Below are positions 25,129-35,721 of a stretch of 64,000 nucleotides of DNA, piece by piece (the stretch's first letter is position 1; each line of letters starts with the position of its first letter). Source of the stretch: Zanthoxylum bungeanum (lineage: Eukaryota; Streptophyta; Magnoliopsida; Sapindales; Rutaceae); NCBI GenBank assembly GCA_019454045.1, contig SKCR01041530.1, positions 1 to 64,000 on the forward strand, in the 5' to 3' direction. The position numbers were made by a program, and so were the translations under genes. The notes under the pieces are model-generated. The model saw only the letters and a program-made list of their open reading frames with translations. It was not told the origin of the DNA and ran no database searches.

Positions 25129-25595
25129 CGACCGCTAACGTGCGTTGGGAGCTTGCTAATGTGCGCCATGGACACGTGTCAGAATCTGAGAAGTTTGATC
25201 TTGCTAATGTGCGCCACATCTTGCTAACGTGCGCCGTGCCACGTGTCATCATCACAACCAATTTGCTAACGTGCACACTGCCACGTGTCACCATCACATG
25301 GTGCTGACAATCATAATCAGCCATGTGTCATCCACATGTTTGCCACGCTATCACCACGTCAGCAGCTTACCAAGTCATTGTGCCACGTGTCCGCCACGTC
25401 ATCATCAACAAATCACAATGCACCACGTGTCACCATCACATGCTGCCGACAATCCACATCGCCACGTCAGCACAATTATTGAGTTAATAATCCAAAGTGT
25501 CATGTGTCAGCATTCTATTTGGCTAACAGATTCCTTATCGCCACATCATCAGATAAGAATCGAAGCAGCCAAACTTTTTTCGACACGTGGCACGT
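25129..25595 (+). promoter_or_regulatory. U3 array of G-box/ABRE-like motifs (CCACGTGTCA)
   Basis: Six CACGTG cores, most as CCACGTGTCA, plus several CCACGTCA and TAACGTGCGCC phrases, lie just upstream of the TATA box. CACGTG with ACGTGTC is the classic bZIP/bHLH (G-box, ABA-response) target in plants. Function here is inferred. Confidence 0.6.
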
Positions 25596-25621
25596 CGCGA
25601 CGCGCTGAGTTAATTTTTCCC

Positions 25622-25629
25622 TATAAATT
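25622..25629 (+). promoter_or_regulatory. TATA box of Athila LTR
   Basis: TATAAATT within CCCTATAAATTCAGG. The equivalent site exists in each Athila LTR in the window (minus-strand 45295-45288; 61870-61877; TATAAATA at 41996-42003 and on the minus strand at 758-751). This puts U3 at roughly 700 bp. Confidence 0.65.
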
Positions 25630-26054
25630 CAGGACGATTTCATTTCATTTGGTGTGCTTTCCTTTGGGTCTTTATAGGCTTTAAAAGGATTGCATCTATT
25701 TTCTAAATATTTTTTATTATGTATTTTTATTTTTAATTTCAATATTTTTAATTTCAGTATTTTTACTTTCAGTATTTTACTTTCAGCACTTTTACTTTCA
25801 GCACTTTTACTTTCAGTACTTTACTTTCAGCACTTTTACTTTCAGTACTTTACTTTCAGCACTTTTACTTTCAGTACTTTTACTTTCAGTAATTTTAATT
25901 ATGCACTTTTACTTTAAGTAATTATTTTATTTATTTTCTTTTTATTTCTTTTATGTTTTGTAATTAAATTTCTGTTGGGGTAAGGGTGAAGCTTTTTACT
26001 ATCATAATTTAGATTAATCTCCCTCAATTATAATATATAAACTATTTAAAACCT

Positions 26055-26215
26055 GACTTAACGAGGATACCGCCATATTGGTCGGTTGGTAATTAATTAT
26101 AAATTGATTTTAATCTGACTAAGCATGGATACCGCCTGGTTGGTCGGTTGGTAATAAATTATTAATTTGACTTAATCAGGATACCGCCTATATGGCTGGT
26201 TGGTAATTATCACGC
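26055..26215 (+). repeat. Three GGATACCGCC hairpin units in Athila R/U5
   Basis: Three units of about 55-70 bp, each with GGATACCGCC, a 4-8 nt spacer, then GG(C/T)(T/C)GGTTGGTAAT. ACCG-CC can pair with GG-CGGT. Degenerate further units follow to about 26465. The same block lies in every Athila LTR here. Confidence 0.6.
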
Positions 26216-27278
26216 AGATTTATTTATTATAATAAGAGAGATTTCTAAATTATAAATAGTAAAGGTAGATTAATCTCACTTAATTTATAATATGGAAATT
26301 GTAATTTAATAATATGGATTAAAAGTTGATTCCACTTTAATGGCTGGTTTTAATTATGTAACATAATGTGACACCACTTCTAGGTCGGTCTAAGGTGACA
26401 GATGATTACTGCCTATATGGCTGGTATATGGATAAATAATAACACCGCCTTTATGGCTGGTTCAACTTAAATGGGTAACAATGACAATTTCCATATGATA
26501 ATAAAGTGAGATTTCTAAAAGTGGATCCCCTAACCCCCAACATTTTATTTTTATTCTAGGGAAGTGATGAAACACAATATTCACATACTTAATAATTGAT
26601 TTAATTATATATTAGGTAATTCTTTAGTTTGTTTATTGAATCTTAAGCTTAATGCTTCTTGTTGCCCGATCACCACTAAGATTGATATGGTAAACTTAAA
26701 ATGAACTTGACAAAGGGATTTTAGGTTTCAGTCTTAGATTCAATAGCCCACAATCTTTCTTGAGGATAGATAACCCTTTAATAGATTTCCTTCCAGGATA
26801 GACATAAACCTGTCGGGCGGGGGTAGCCATAATTGGAACTTGAACTTAATGAATTCGGGTAACTTGGTTAACATAGACATATGATTAATTGGGTTATTTG
26901 GGTATTTGCGTCTGACCATCGACAGAGGCTTTTGCATAACTTCGTGTTCCAGGTTAGCCGATTAATTTATTACACATATATAAGAGAATCAATTCATCTT
27001 TAGAATAATATTGTGTGGAGTCACGACCCTAGATATTTGTGACATTTGTTTATTTTTCTTTAGTATTTTCTTTTGTTTATTTCATTTAGCAAATCCACAT
27101 TCAACCAACCAATCAAACAATCATTCTCTTCTCCCTTAATTAGATACTTGTAAATAAATAGTATCAACAATTAATAACAATAGTAGGAATTAAGTCCTCG
27201 TGGGATCGATATTTTTATACTACTTGAACGATACGTGCGCTTGCGTTATACACGTGTGATTATGCACCAGTCAGGAGT

Positions 27279-30200
27279 ATCTCACAAGTCTCTTGTTTTA
27301 TATCATATATAAAATTTTATATCAAATATATCAGAGACTACTCACATTGCTTTCACGGAGATAATAAGACTTTGGTAAACTTTTTACCTCACAAACATCT
27401 CATTATTACATTAATAATGACAATGTTGTTAGGATATATAACACTAGAAAGAAATTTGTACACTCCCACTGACCCTACTATAAAATATGTATTCTCTATG
27501 CTTTGACAAAATCAGACAATCTGACTGTATCAAAATTAGAAAGCACATATTTTTGGAAAGCTTATCTGAGTCTACAATAGGCTCTATAAGCCAGTATATC
27601 AAACTATGATCTTAGCAGAATACAAACTCTAGGGCCATTCTAGAATGAATTCTTCAAACAAAGAAACCACACGGATCTCTTATTCGAAGAAACCATTCAA
27701 GAACGCTACTTGGAATTCTTTAGCCAAAATACATAGTTTAATATCAACATTAACCAATAAATCTTTAATTGTTCAATTAGTGCGACTTGAGACAAGTTTT
27801 CTCAGAATCTACAATAGATCACTAAGTATAACTTTTCTCAATGTCATACTATAAAAGGTCAAACCTTCATCAAGTTCACTTTGCTTTTACTGCGCAAATA
27901 ATTTGCACATTTTATGAACGATTCATAACAAAAGCTTAATCAAATTCAAAACTTGATCGTAGTAAGCTACGAACAATCTTAGATCTATGGTTTAATGGTA
28001 ATTTCCGAAATCGATATCAAATATCGCTCTCACTATAAGTTATAGGATAATTTTCTTCAATAAGAAAACAACAGAACCAATAAGTATCAAATACTTCGCA
28101 AATGATTCTGACATCCTATTGGACTTATATGGAAGTTGACTAAGGGTCATTTCATCTTATTAATTACATGGTTCCATTTATAGTTTATCACTCTCACATT
28201 TGACTTCAATAAGTCAAGTCTTTTCTACAATCATTAACATCTGATGTTACTTTCAAAGTAATAAAACAATTTTTATTACTCGGGATCGTAGAAAAGATAT
28301 TCTATCAAATAGAATATAATATTCTATTAAATAGAATAAATGATAAACTTTTACTTGTACCTCCAAGGCTCAAGTACTTTTTAATTATATAACCATTATA
28401 CAAAAGAAAGATTCAAATCTCAAACTTTTCAAGATTAGAATTTTATTTATACATATCATATACGTAATTGTAGAAACTAATGGAACAATAATTAAAAGGA
28501 TGAATTAGTGTTACTGGAGCATAACCCCAAGAGTATTGAAACAATTCGGTAACACTCAATATCAAATGAATAAAATCATATAAGATTCAATTTCTCTCAC
28601 TGATCAATTCCATCACGATGGAATCGTAAAAGAATCATTTGAGTAAGAATCACATTCAATAAATAACTTAGAACTAATTGCCTTAAATTCATATGTTGAT
28701 CATATCAAACATCTTTGAACAATTCAAAGATTCACGATGAATTTTAAAGATATAGTTTTCAACACTTCAAATAGAATATCTTTGAACCATTCAAAATATT
28801 CTATCCGCGTTTCATCGGAAACATATTGAAAGTCCTTGAACCATTCAAGACATTCAATATATTCTTTTAGAAACGTGTAACTAAGTCATGAAAATTCATT
28901 AACTGAGTTACGAAGTAAAGAAAATTATCCAAGGTATTTTATAATTCATTAAACTACATACTTCCAAAGTATTAGTTTAATAAATCTGTGGTCCAATGAC
29001 GATCATTGATTAAATGAGATTTAATCACATTCCTGAATAATATTCATAAATGGATAAGATATGTGGTGTGATCTTGTATCAGACCATCATTTACCATACG
29101 CCATACGAAAATAAGCATTTAATGCTTATGTGAAAAATCTCATAAAGCACTGTTCTAAGTTATTTAATTAACCGAATATTTTTCTTAATGTTTATCATCC
29201 TATCAATGACACTACTAGTCATATTAAAATATGTAACGACTGTTTATATAGAACAAGTAACTATCCAATAGTCACAAGTTCTGATATCAAATATCAAAAT
29301 AATCATTAAACATTATTTTAAATAACTAGATGGGAGATCTGGTATCCATATCTACAATTGTCGTATTGTGAGAATCGATATTCTCTATACACAACTATAC
29401 ACATTTCCTTTCTTTAGCTTTATAATTTGCCTTCAATGATTCACAACAATTGCAAATAATTGATTAGCAACTGTGTCAAACACGTGCATTCTAAAAGTCA
29501 TTAAAGCCAAAAAAATGTCATTATAAGAAAAACAAATACTTAATGGAGTTTTCTAAATGCCAGTCAAGAATCTCGAGACATGAACTAATTCATGTCAATT
29601 CTTACTGCACAAGAAACTATTCTCTCTAGACAATTATATCCTAAAAGAGATATATATATTTAGATTACTTATCGTGACTTAGAAACTAAGTCACTAACCA
29701 TCTTGATTTTCAAGAAAATCGAAACAACAGTTCCTGATGGTTTTAAAACAATCTAACAATATCCAAGTCTACTTATATTCTAGAACCTATTCTAGAAATA
29801 CACAACCATAAGGGAAGTCAGAAAACATATTCAACTAATATGCATGCAGTGGATTAGAAGTATAATTCTATTAACAATATAGAATAAATGAAAACAACAG
29901 CAGCAATTTCCATAAAATTACGCACTGCCTTAGTTATGGATTTTTAACCCAGCAGTATCTCCCACTACTTTACGTAATACCGTAATCCCCAACGGAGAAT
30001 GGGAATTCAATAACTAAATTGAATTCCATAGTGAGAGTAGGATCCCATGAATATATTTTGACTCATAGCTTTGGCACAATCTCGCATACGTATATTCATT
30101 AGGTAGACAACTTATTGTCAATCACTCACCAGTGACTCCTAATTTTGGTCCTGACCATTTCTCGTTATGTCAGCTTTGGCACGTTCACAATGAGGCATAT

Positions 30201-30465
30201 CAAGGCTTCACTTGCCAATGACAAATTCAAGCTACCGATGTAGTCCTGATAGCTTTGGCACGTTCAGGATTTCCACTTTCACTTGAATTTGTCTAGTATC
30301 AAATATACATCCGGCATGGATAAAATTGTATCAACTACACCCTCACTGCTTTGGCACTTTCTCGGATGCAGCTAAAAAGAAGATACTCATAAACCGTATT
30401 GACAAGACGAACCAAGAAACATGCATCAAATACATGTTACTTTACAGCCTTATTTAATCGGGGAT
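27279..30465 (-). other. Non-coding internal domain of LARD copy 2, 5' part
   Basis: Matches the reverse complement of about 52270-55450. In the last 450 bp (30047-30371) it carries four exact GCTTTGGCAC decamers, each inside an inverted repeat. I see no gene: the longest frame is 69 codons (27645-27854) and is not conserved. Confidence 0.8.
30047..30371 (-). ncRNA. Hairpin array with GTGCCAAAGC loops (LARD leader), copy 2
   Basis: Four hairpins in plus coordinates: ATGAATATA/TATATTCAT (30047-30099), CTCGTTATG/CACAATGAG (30161-30194), TCCTGA/TCAGGA (30244-30269) and CTACACCC/GGATGCAG (30335-30371). Each loop contains GCTTTGGCAC in the plus strand, that is GTGCCAAAGC in the transcript sense. 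The position is just downstream of the expected primer site. A packaging or dimerisation role is inference. Confidence 0.55.
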
Positions 30466-32509
30466 TGTAGACAACAGGAGCTGGGCGACGCCGTCCTAGG
30501 CTCGCGGCTAGCTGAGAAGTATGAATAACATGGAGTCGCCACCCGGTGTGAACCGGGACAAAGATTTAAGGCCGCACTCACTCCTTGCAGGAGAAGACCT
30601 CAAACCGTTGGGTTCGGAATGGTCTCTTACTTTATGTCATCTTGTAATGTTTGTGATTTGTGTAATATTAACCAAGTCTACTTAGCATGCATGCTCAAGG
30701 GTACTTAGATCTAACATGCTTTCATCCAAATAATTTCACGCAATATAACACAACGAGCACATTGAATCATTACATTAACATGTATAAATCATTACCCAAA
30801 CGCATTATAAACTAATAACGTGCATAAAGGACAACATAAATATGCTTTAACAAATAAATAACAAACTAAGCTAAATCATGCTTAAATACAAATTCGGATG
30901 AGACGAGATATGTGTATCTTAAGTGGTACGTGGCATTGTATCCCGAGTGCAGACCGCACTACCGTCCATTCGGAATCGGCTACGGAATTTACGTCCGGGT
31001 TTCCATCCGATATACCACAAGCAAGAACACATATTCCATTCATCCGAAATCACATCACATACTAAGTCATTATTTCATGCGAATAAATTCAAAACAACAT
31101 GCCAAACTAACTATTCAAGCTAAACACATGCTTTCTAATTCATTATTTCATGCGAATAAAAATAACAAATTAACTAAGAAATAAATGATGATAAATAAAA
31201 TAGGTGCCCTCAGGTCTTACCTTTTAGTCGCTATCCGGGAGTGCGTTCCACGGTGCCAGAAGGGTTATCATCCCACTGTTCTCACTGATCCGTTGTTTCC
31301 GCTGTTTTGTCCGGGTTCGCCGTTTTCACTGTTTCCATAGGTTCACTGTTTCTGCTATTTTCTCCGCTTTCAACGGGTCCGCTATTTTCACTGTTTTCAC
31401 CCGCGGTTACAGTTTGCTATTTTCGGCCATTTTCTCACAGTTTTGACTCGCCGTTTTCTCTCTGGCAGTTTGGTGCGTGTATGGGGCTGATATAGGCATG
31501 ATAATGGACAGTTTGCTGGACGTGCGTGAGGGTGGCTTGAAGGGCAGTGGATTTTGTACGTGAGAGGTTTCAGGGGGGGATTACATGAGTTTGGCTTGAG
31601 TGAGGACTGTGTTGCTAGGCGTGGATGGGGGCTTCGTGAGGGCTGGTAAATGCGTGAAGGTCAGGCTGCTGCGTGGAGCTTTGTACGTGAACTTAGAGGC
31701 TGTCTTGGTCGTGAGTGACTTGGCTGGTGAAGGGAGGGGCTCAGTTTAGGAGTTGGGCGAGAGTCAGAGGGATGCTTGGGGAAGGTATCTGCGTTGAAGG
31801 GCTGATGAAATCAGTTAGTTGCTGGTGTCTTAGGGTTTTTCATTGCCGAGAGTCAGGTTGTGGCATGATGGGGCTGTTTGAGTGGAGATGTGAGGGCTGT
31901 GAAGGAGCCTCTGCTCCTGGAGGGGCTGTGTGCTGTGGAGTGGAGTGGCAGTAGGCAGACGTGAGGAGTGAAGGCTGGTGAAGGCAAATGGGCGTGTGTT
32001 GATGTATGAGGGGTTCTTGGCTTCTTTTTGTGAGCAAAGGGCTGGTGCGTTTGATTCAGGGGCAGGTGGCTGGTGCGTTCATGGTGCTAGGTCTGGTGAA
32101 GAGGATTCTTTTTGCTGTCATGATTAGGCTTGTTCAGGTTATGGAGGAGGCAGGTGCGTGAGTGGAGGGAAAATAATAGAGGTGGATGGGCATGCATGGA
32201 GGAAAGAATGGGCAGTGCATGGGTTTGGCAGTGTATAGGTGAGGTGAGAATGGGCAGTGCATGGGTTTGTGCTTCTTAGTGTTTGGTGTGGTTATTGTCT
32301 ACGTGGGGATTATGGGTGGCATGGATAATTTGAAACTGAGACCGAACGAGCGAACCCGAAACTTGAACAAGCGAACCAAATCCAACAAAAATGTCAATTC
32401 TTGACCATTCCCTTCCGACGACCGCTTTCCGCAACTTCCGCAACTAAAAAGGTAGTGCCTCCAGTCGAGGCTCATCATTGGGCTGATATGCAAAAATGCA
32501 ATGCCTACA
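30466..32509 (-). repeat. 3' LTR of the second Tat-type element
   Basis: 2044 bp. On the minus strand it begins TGTAGGCATTGCATTTTT and ends TCCTGTTGTCTACA. Its outer parts match 37866-40826, but the central U3 (about 31480-32320) does not align and is much shorter. G-rich frames in it (31715-31954 and others) are not genes. Confidence 0.85.
30923..31018 (-). ncRNA. Candidate structured element in Tat LTR, copy 4
   Basis: Closing stem GTGGTA/TACCAC, inner pairing CCCG/CGGG and a small AGTGC/GCACT hairpin in the core. Confidence 0.5.
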
Positions 32510-32510
32510 G

Positions 32511-32523
32511 TCGCCCCCACTTT
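32511..32523 (-). other. Polypurine tract of the second Tat-type element
   Basis: Minus strand AAAGTGGGGGCGA, one base before the 3' LTR start TGTAGGC. Confidence 0.8.
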
Positions 32524-32649
32524 GATGGGTCTTGTTCAGTGTGTGACAATGACAATCCTATCAAAGTTCGTGCAATGCATTTTTACTTACCTGGCTCGCC
32601 AGCTGCCACATGGTTTGCCTGCTGTGTTGAGTTGAGTTGGTCTGGTTGT

Positions 32650-32975
32650 GCCATTTTCGGCCTGTGCTCCATTTTGGAGCGCCATTTCCGGCATCTGTTG
32701 TGTGTGTGCTCCATTTTGGAGCGCCATTTTCGGCATCTGTTGTGTGTGTGCTCCATTTTGGAGCGCCATTTTCGGCATCTGTTGTGTGTGTGCTCCATTT
32801 TGGAGTGCCATTTCCGGCATCTGTTGTGTGTGCTCCATTTTGGAGCGCCATTTTCGGCATCTGATGAGTGTGCTCCATTTTGGAGCGCCATTTTCGGCAT
32901 CTGATGAGTGTGCTCCATTTGGAGCGCCATTTTCGGCATCTGTTGTGTGTGCCCCATTTTGGAGCGCCATTCTGA
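32650..32975 (-). repeat. 40-42-bp tandem array A (about 8 units)
   Basis: CTCCATTTTGGAGCGCC recurs at about 32667, 32709, 32751, 32793, 32833, 32873 and 32913, with a final variant at 32952. The core is itself an inverted repeat (CTCCA...TGGAG). It lies upstream of the polypurine tract, the site of hypervariable 3' untranslated repeats in Tat-lineage elements. Confidence 0.85.
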
Positions 32976-32994
32976 TGTGATGGTGTGTGATGTG

Positions 32995-33585
32995 ATGGTG
33001 GTCCATTTCCGAACATGATGTGAGAGAGCGGCCCATTTGCGAACCATTGCTGATGTGATGGTGGTCCATTTCCGAACCATAACTGATGTGAGAGCGGCCC
33101 ATTTCTGAACCATTGCTGATGTGAGAGTGGTCCATTTTCGAACCATTGCTAATGTGAGAGTGGTCCATTTTCGAACCATTGCTAATGTGATAGCGGTCCA
33201 TCTCTGAACCGTTGCTAATGCGATAGCGGTCCATTTCCGAACCAATGCTGATGCGATAGCGGTCCATTTCCGAACCAATGCTGATGTGATAACGGCCCAT
33301 TTCCGAACCAATGCTGATGTCAAATCGGTACATTTCCGAACCAATACTGATATGAGATAGCGGTCCGTTTCCGAACCAATGCTGATGCGATAGCGGTCCA
33401 TTTCCGAACCAATGCTTATGTGAAAGTGGTCCATTTTTGAACCATTGCTGATGTAATAGCGGTCCATTTCCGAACCAATGTTGATGTGAAATCGGTCCAT
33501 TTCCGAACCAATGCTGATGTCAAAGCGGTCCATTTCCGAACCAATACTGATATGAGAAAGAGGTCCATTTCCGAACAGTTGCTGA
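32995..33585 (-). repeat. 33-bp tandem array B (about 17 units)
   Basis: The unit is of the type GGTCCATTTCCGAACCAATG plus 13 bp, with period about 33. As 33 is a multiple of three, frames stay open across the array and give a spurious 368-codon frame (33689-32583) with an 11-residue repeat around VRKWTA. Confidence 0.85.
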
Positions 33586-33589
33586 TAAT

Positions 33590-34035
33590 GTTGTGGGCCT
33601 CGCCCCCAGAGTGGTACACCTGGCAAAACTGATACTGAACTGATGTGGGCCTCGCCCTCTGAACGGCATACCCGGCAGATACTGATCATGAACTGATGTG
33701 GACTTCGCCCTCAGAATGCCATACGCGGCTGATACTGATCCTGATGTAATATGGGCCTCGCCCCTTGAATGCATTTCCCGGCAGAAACTGATCTGAATTG
33801 ATGTGGGCCCCGACCCCAGAATACCTTACCCGGCAGAAACTGATCTGAATTGATGTGGGCCCCCGCCCCCCATAATGCCATACCCGGCTGATGCTGATCA
33901 TGAACTGATGTGGGCCCCGCCCTCAGAATGCCATACCCGGCAGAAACTGATACTGAACTGGTGTGGGCCTCGCCCCAGGTTGAGATAGGCCTCGCCTTCA
34001 AACTGATACTGATGTGGGGCTTCGCCCCCAAGCTG
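33590..34035 (-). repeat. ~60-bp tandem array C (about 7 units)
   Basis: Units carry TGATGTGGGCCTCGCCC and a CATACCCGGCAGA phrase with a period near 60 bp, degenerating towards 34035. It is the third array in series in this 3' region. Confidence 0.8.
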
Positions 34036-35016
34036 ATATGATATTCTACTTCACACATTACATCACCTCTCACGAGATAGTCTTTGATAGATAGACATAT
34101 TTTGTCCTCAACGAATGCTTTCGCGTCGAAACCGAAGAACCTTCAAAGTACTTGACATACTCAAACCCAATCATCTGAACGGATGATCTGAGCTAGACTC
34201 CATGGTGTGTGTGTGCCGGAGATCTTTCGCAGCTTATTCCTTAAGTAAGCCAACTTGATGATTTCGCCTCAGAGATTCGAACCAGTGGGTCTAACCAACC
34301 TGGATGTCTTAATCACATTCTGTGATTACTTCAGCATATTCAATATGATATGTTTTGTATCTTTTTTTTCTTTTTCTTCTCTTCTTTCTTTTTTTCTCTT
34401 CTTTTTTTTTCTTGACACACCTACCCTTTAAGGTAGCATTTCTCCTGATGGTGGTCCTAATACTCGCCCATGGGTAGCTTCACGCTTATCGGTATAGGTG
34501 GTCTATATTTTTCTTTTTTTTTTTATTTTTTTATTATTTTTTTTTCTTCAGAGACTTTTTTTTTTCTTTTTTTTTTTTTTTCAAACCATATCATATATTA
34601 CAGCATCAGCAAACCAGCGTGGACATTCAAGCAAACGGTCATTCACCGATACATCATCCCTTCAACTAGTCACCTAAATAACCACTCAGGCTTCCACTGC
34701 TATGATCCCGCAATCAAGTGCTTAGGAGTCTAATCTAAGATCAATCCATTCAAAGTACTGGATGAGAGCGCGTCTTGCACTTTTTGTTTCTAGGGTTTCT
34801 CCCTACAGCATGCAATGTCATCACATGACATATGTCTAATTATCAAAGACTTCTCTCACTCATTTTTTTTTCAAATTTTTTTTTTCAAATTTTTTTTTTT
34901 TTTTTTTTTTTTCACTCTTTTTTTTTTTTTTTTTCATAATTAAAATGAAATACAAACTTTTCAAATAAAACACAAACTTTCAAATAGGCCTTGGAATACC
35001 TGGTCAGCAGGGCACA
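34036..35016 (-). other. 3' flank of the LOG frame with A-rich tracts
   Basis: On the minus strand the LOG stop codon is followed by about 75 nt and then long A runs (34862-34940, broken by a few other bases), followed further down by A/G tracts (34355-34415 and 34510-34580). The first run looks like a degraded poly(A) tail of a processed transcript. No other coding region is seen. The plus-strand frame at 34470-34733 is low complexity. Confidence 0.55.
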
Positions 35017-35670
35017 TTACCGATTCATATCAATGTCCAATTTGCGCTTCTTGCCACGATCATTATCAGTCCAGTCCAATTTGGAGATGATAGGGTCAAG
35101 CTTCGGCTCAAAATCCAGGATCTGGTCAATCAACTCTTCGGCCTTTGTTGCCGTCAGGAAAATGTCTTCCACAGATTTGGTGACAAATTCATGTCTCTTG
35201 GCTTCCGCCAAGAAACACAAACAGGAAATCGAAGAAGTGCTCAATATTAAGCACCCGATGGGTTTCCGGTGAACGTTTAGGTGTGCCCATGACGCCACTG
35301 TAAATATTTCTTCGAATGTGCCAAGTCCACCTGGTAATGCAATGAACGCATCTGCAGTATTAATCATTTCATGGAGTCGTTCAGACATACCTGATACAAT
35401 GCGCTCGTCTCCATTTGTTGGCCCGATTAACTGTTCATCTGCCAAAGGTCTCGGGATGATTCCCAAAACATTACCGCCACCATCTTGAACGGCTTTTGAA
35501 ACAGCTCCCATCATTCCCAGATTGCCACCGCCATATACCAAGTGCATGTTTTTCGCAGCCATGACTCGCCCCAATTCCTTAGCAGCTTCCAAGAATTTAG
35601 GTATGTTACCAGGGTTAGATCCACAGAAGACACAAATTTTCTTGAATCGTTGCTGTGAGGTAGCTTCCAT
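35017..35670 (-). CDS. LOG-family cytokinin riboside 5'-monophosphate phosphoribohydrolase, captured intronless copy
   Basis: 217 codons, ATG to TAA without interruption. LOG enzymes hydrolyse cytokinin nucleotide monophosphates to the active free base plus ribose 5-phosphate, in cytosol and nucleus. Family marks: VFCGSNPG (residues 14-21), LVYGGGNLGMMG (44-55), GMSERLHEM (94-102) and ALPGGLGTFEE (111-121). The Arg (98) and Glu (121) that I recall as important in plant LOGs are present; the usual Lys after that Arg is Leu. Residues about 140-155 do not fit the family because that stretch is read out of frame, with the frame restored afterwards. Length fits plant LOGs, whose genes normally have several introns; none is here, pointing to a cDNA origin. 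A TATA-like box lies about 60 bp upstream of ATG. Gene identity is sure; activity is not. Confidence 0.9.
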   Translation of the reverse strand: MEATSQQRFKKICVFCGSNPGNIPKFLEAAKELGRVMAAKNMHLVYGGGNLGMMGAVSKAVQDGGGNVLGIIPRPLADEQLIGPTNGDERIVSGMSERLHEMINTADAFIALPGGLGTFEEIFTVASWAHLNVHRKPIGCLILSTSSISCLCFLAEAKRHEFVTKSVEDIFLTATKAEELIDQILDFEPKLDPIISKLDWTDNDRGKKRKLDIDMNR

Positions 35671-35721
35671 TTTTTTTTTTTACTTGGATGTATATTTGAA
35701 TGTGTTGAGGAGAGCAATGCC

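Larger units (their letters stand above)
24918..27273 (+). mobile_element. Athila solo LTR, subtype A
   Basis: 2356 bp from TGATGAGTGG to GCACCAGTCA, flanked by perfect GGAGT duplications (24913-24917 and 27274-27278). The unoccupied site is preserved in the other LARD copy at 55457-55461 (ACTCC in reverse). It has no adjoining primer site or internal sequence. It contains a G-box/ABRE array, a TATA box, CTTTTACTTTCAG repeats and GGATACCGCC units. The 151-codon and 75-codon frames inside (25229-25684, 25690-25917) are repeat artefacts. Confidence 0.95.
21535..30465 (-). mobile_element. LARD-like Copia element, copy 2, lacking its 5' LTR
   Basis: On the minus strand this holds a non-coding internal domain (30465-24081, interrupted by an Athila solo LTR), a polypurine tract and the 3' LTR (24080-21535). 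The internal domain matches the reverse complement of 52270-56315 from end to end. The 5' LTR and primer-binding site are absent because the Tat-type LTR begins at 30466, about 130 bp short of where the primer site should be. No coding sequence remains and none appears ever to have been present. Confidence 0.87.

Noticed and set aside
25229..25684. 151-codon frame with His/Cys-rich phrases, and the similar 61505-61927
   Set aside because: Translation of CCACGTGTCACCATCACA-type U3 repeats. It is not conserved between LTR copies, and the His/Cys pattern only reflects the motif.
25690..25917. 75-codon frame rich in Phe
   Set aside because: Low-complexity translation of CTTTTACTTTCAG repeats in an Athila LTR.
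32650..32975. Evenly spaced repeats resembling a CRISPR array
   Set aside because: Units are directly adjacent tandem repeats without unique spacers, in a plant retroelement.
32583..33689. 368-codon minus-strand open frame, with 248- and 151-codon companions
   Set aside because: It is made of tandem units with periods near 33 and 41 bp. Open frames occur in several phases and on both strands, with no domain, so it is repeat DNA and not a gene.
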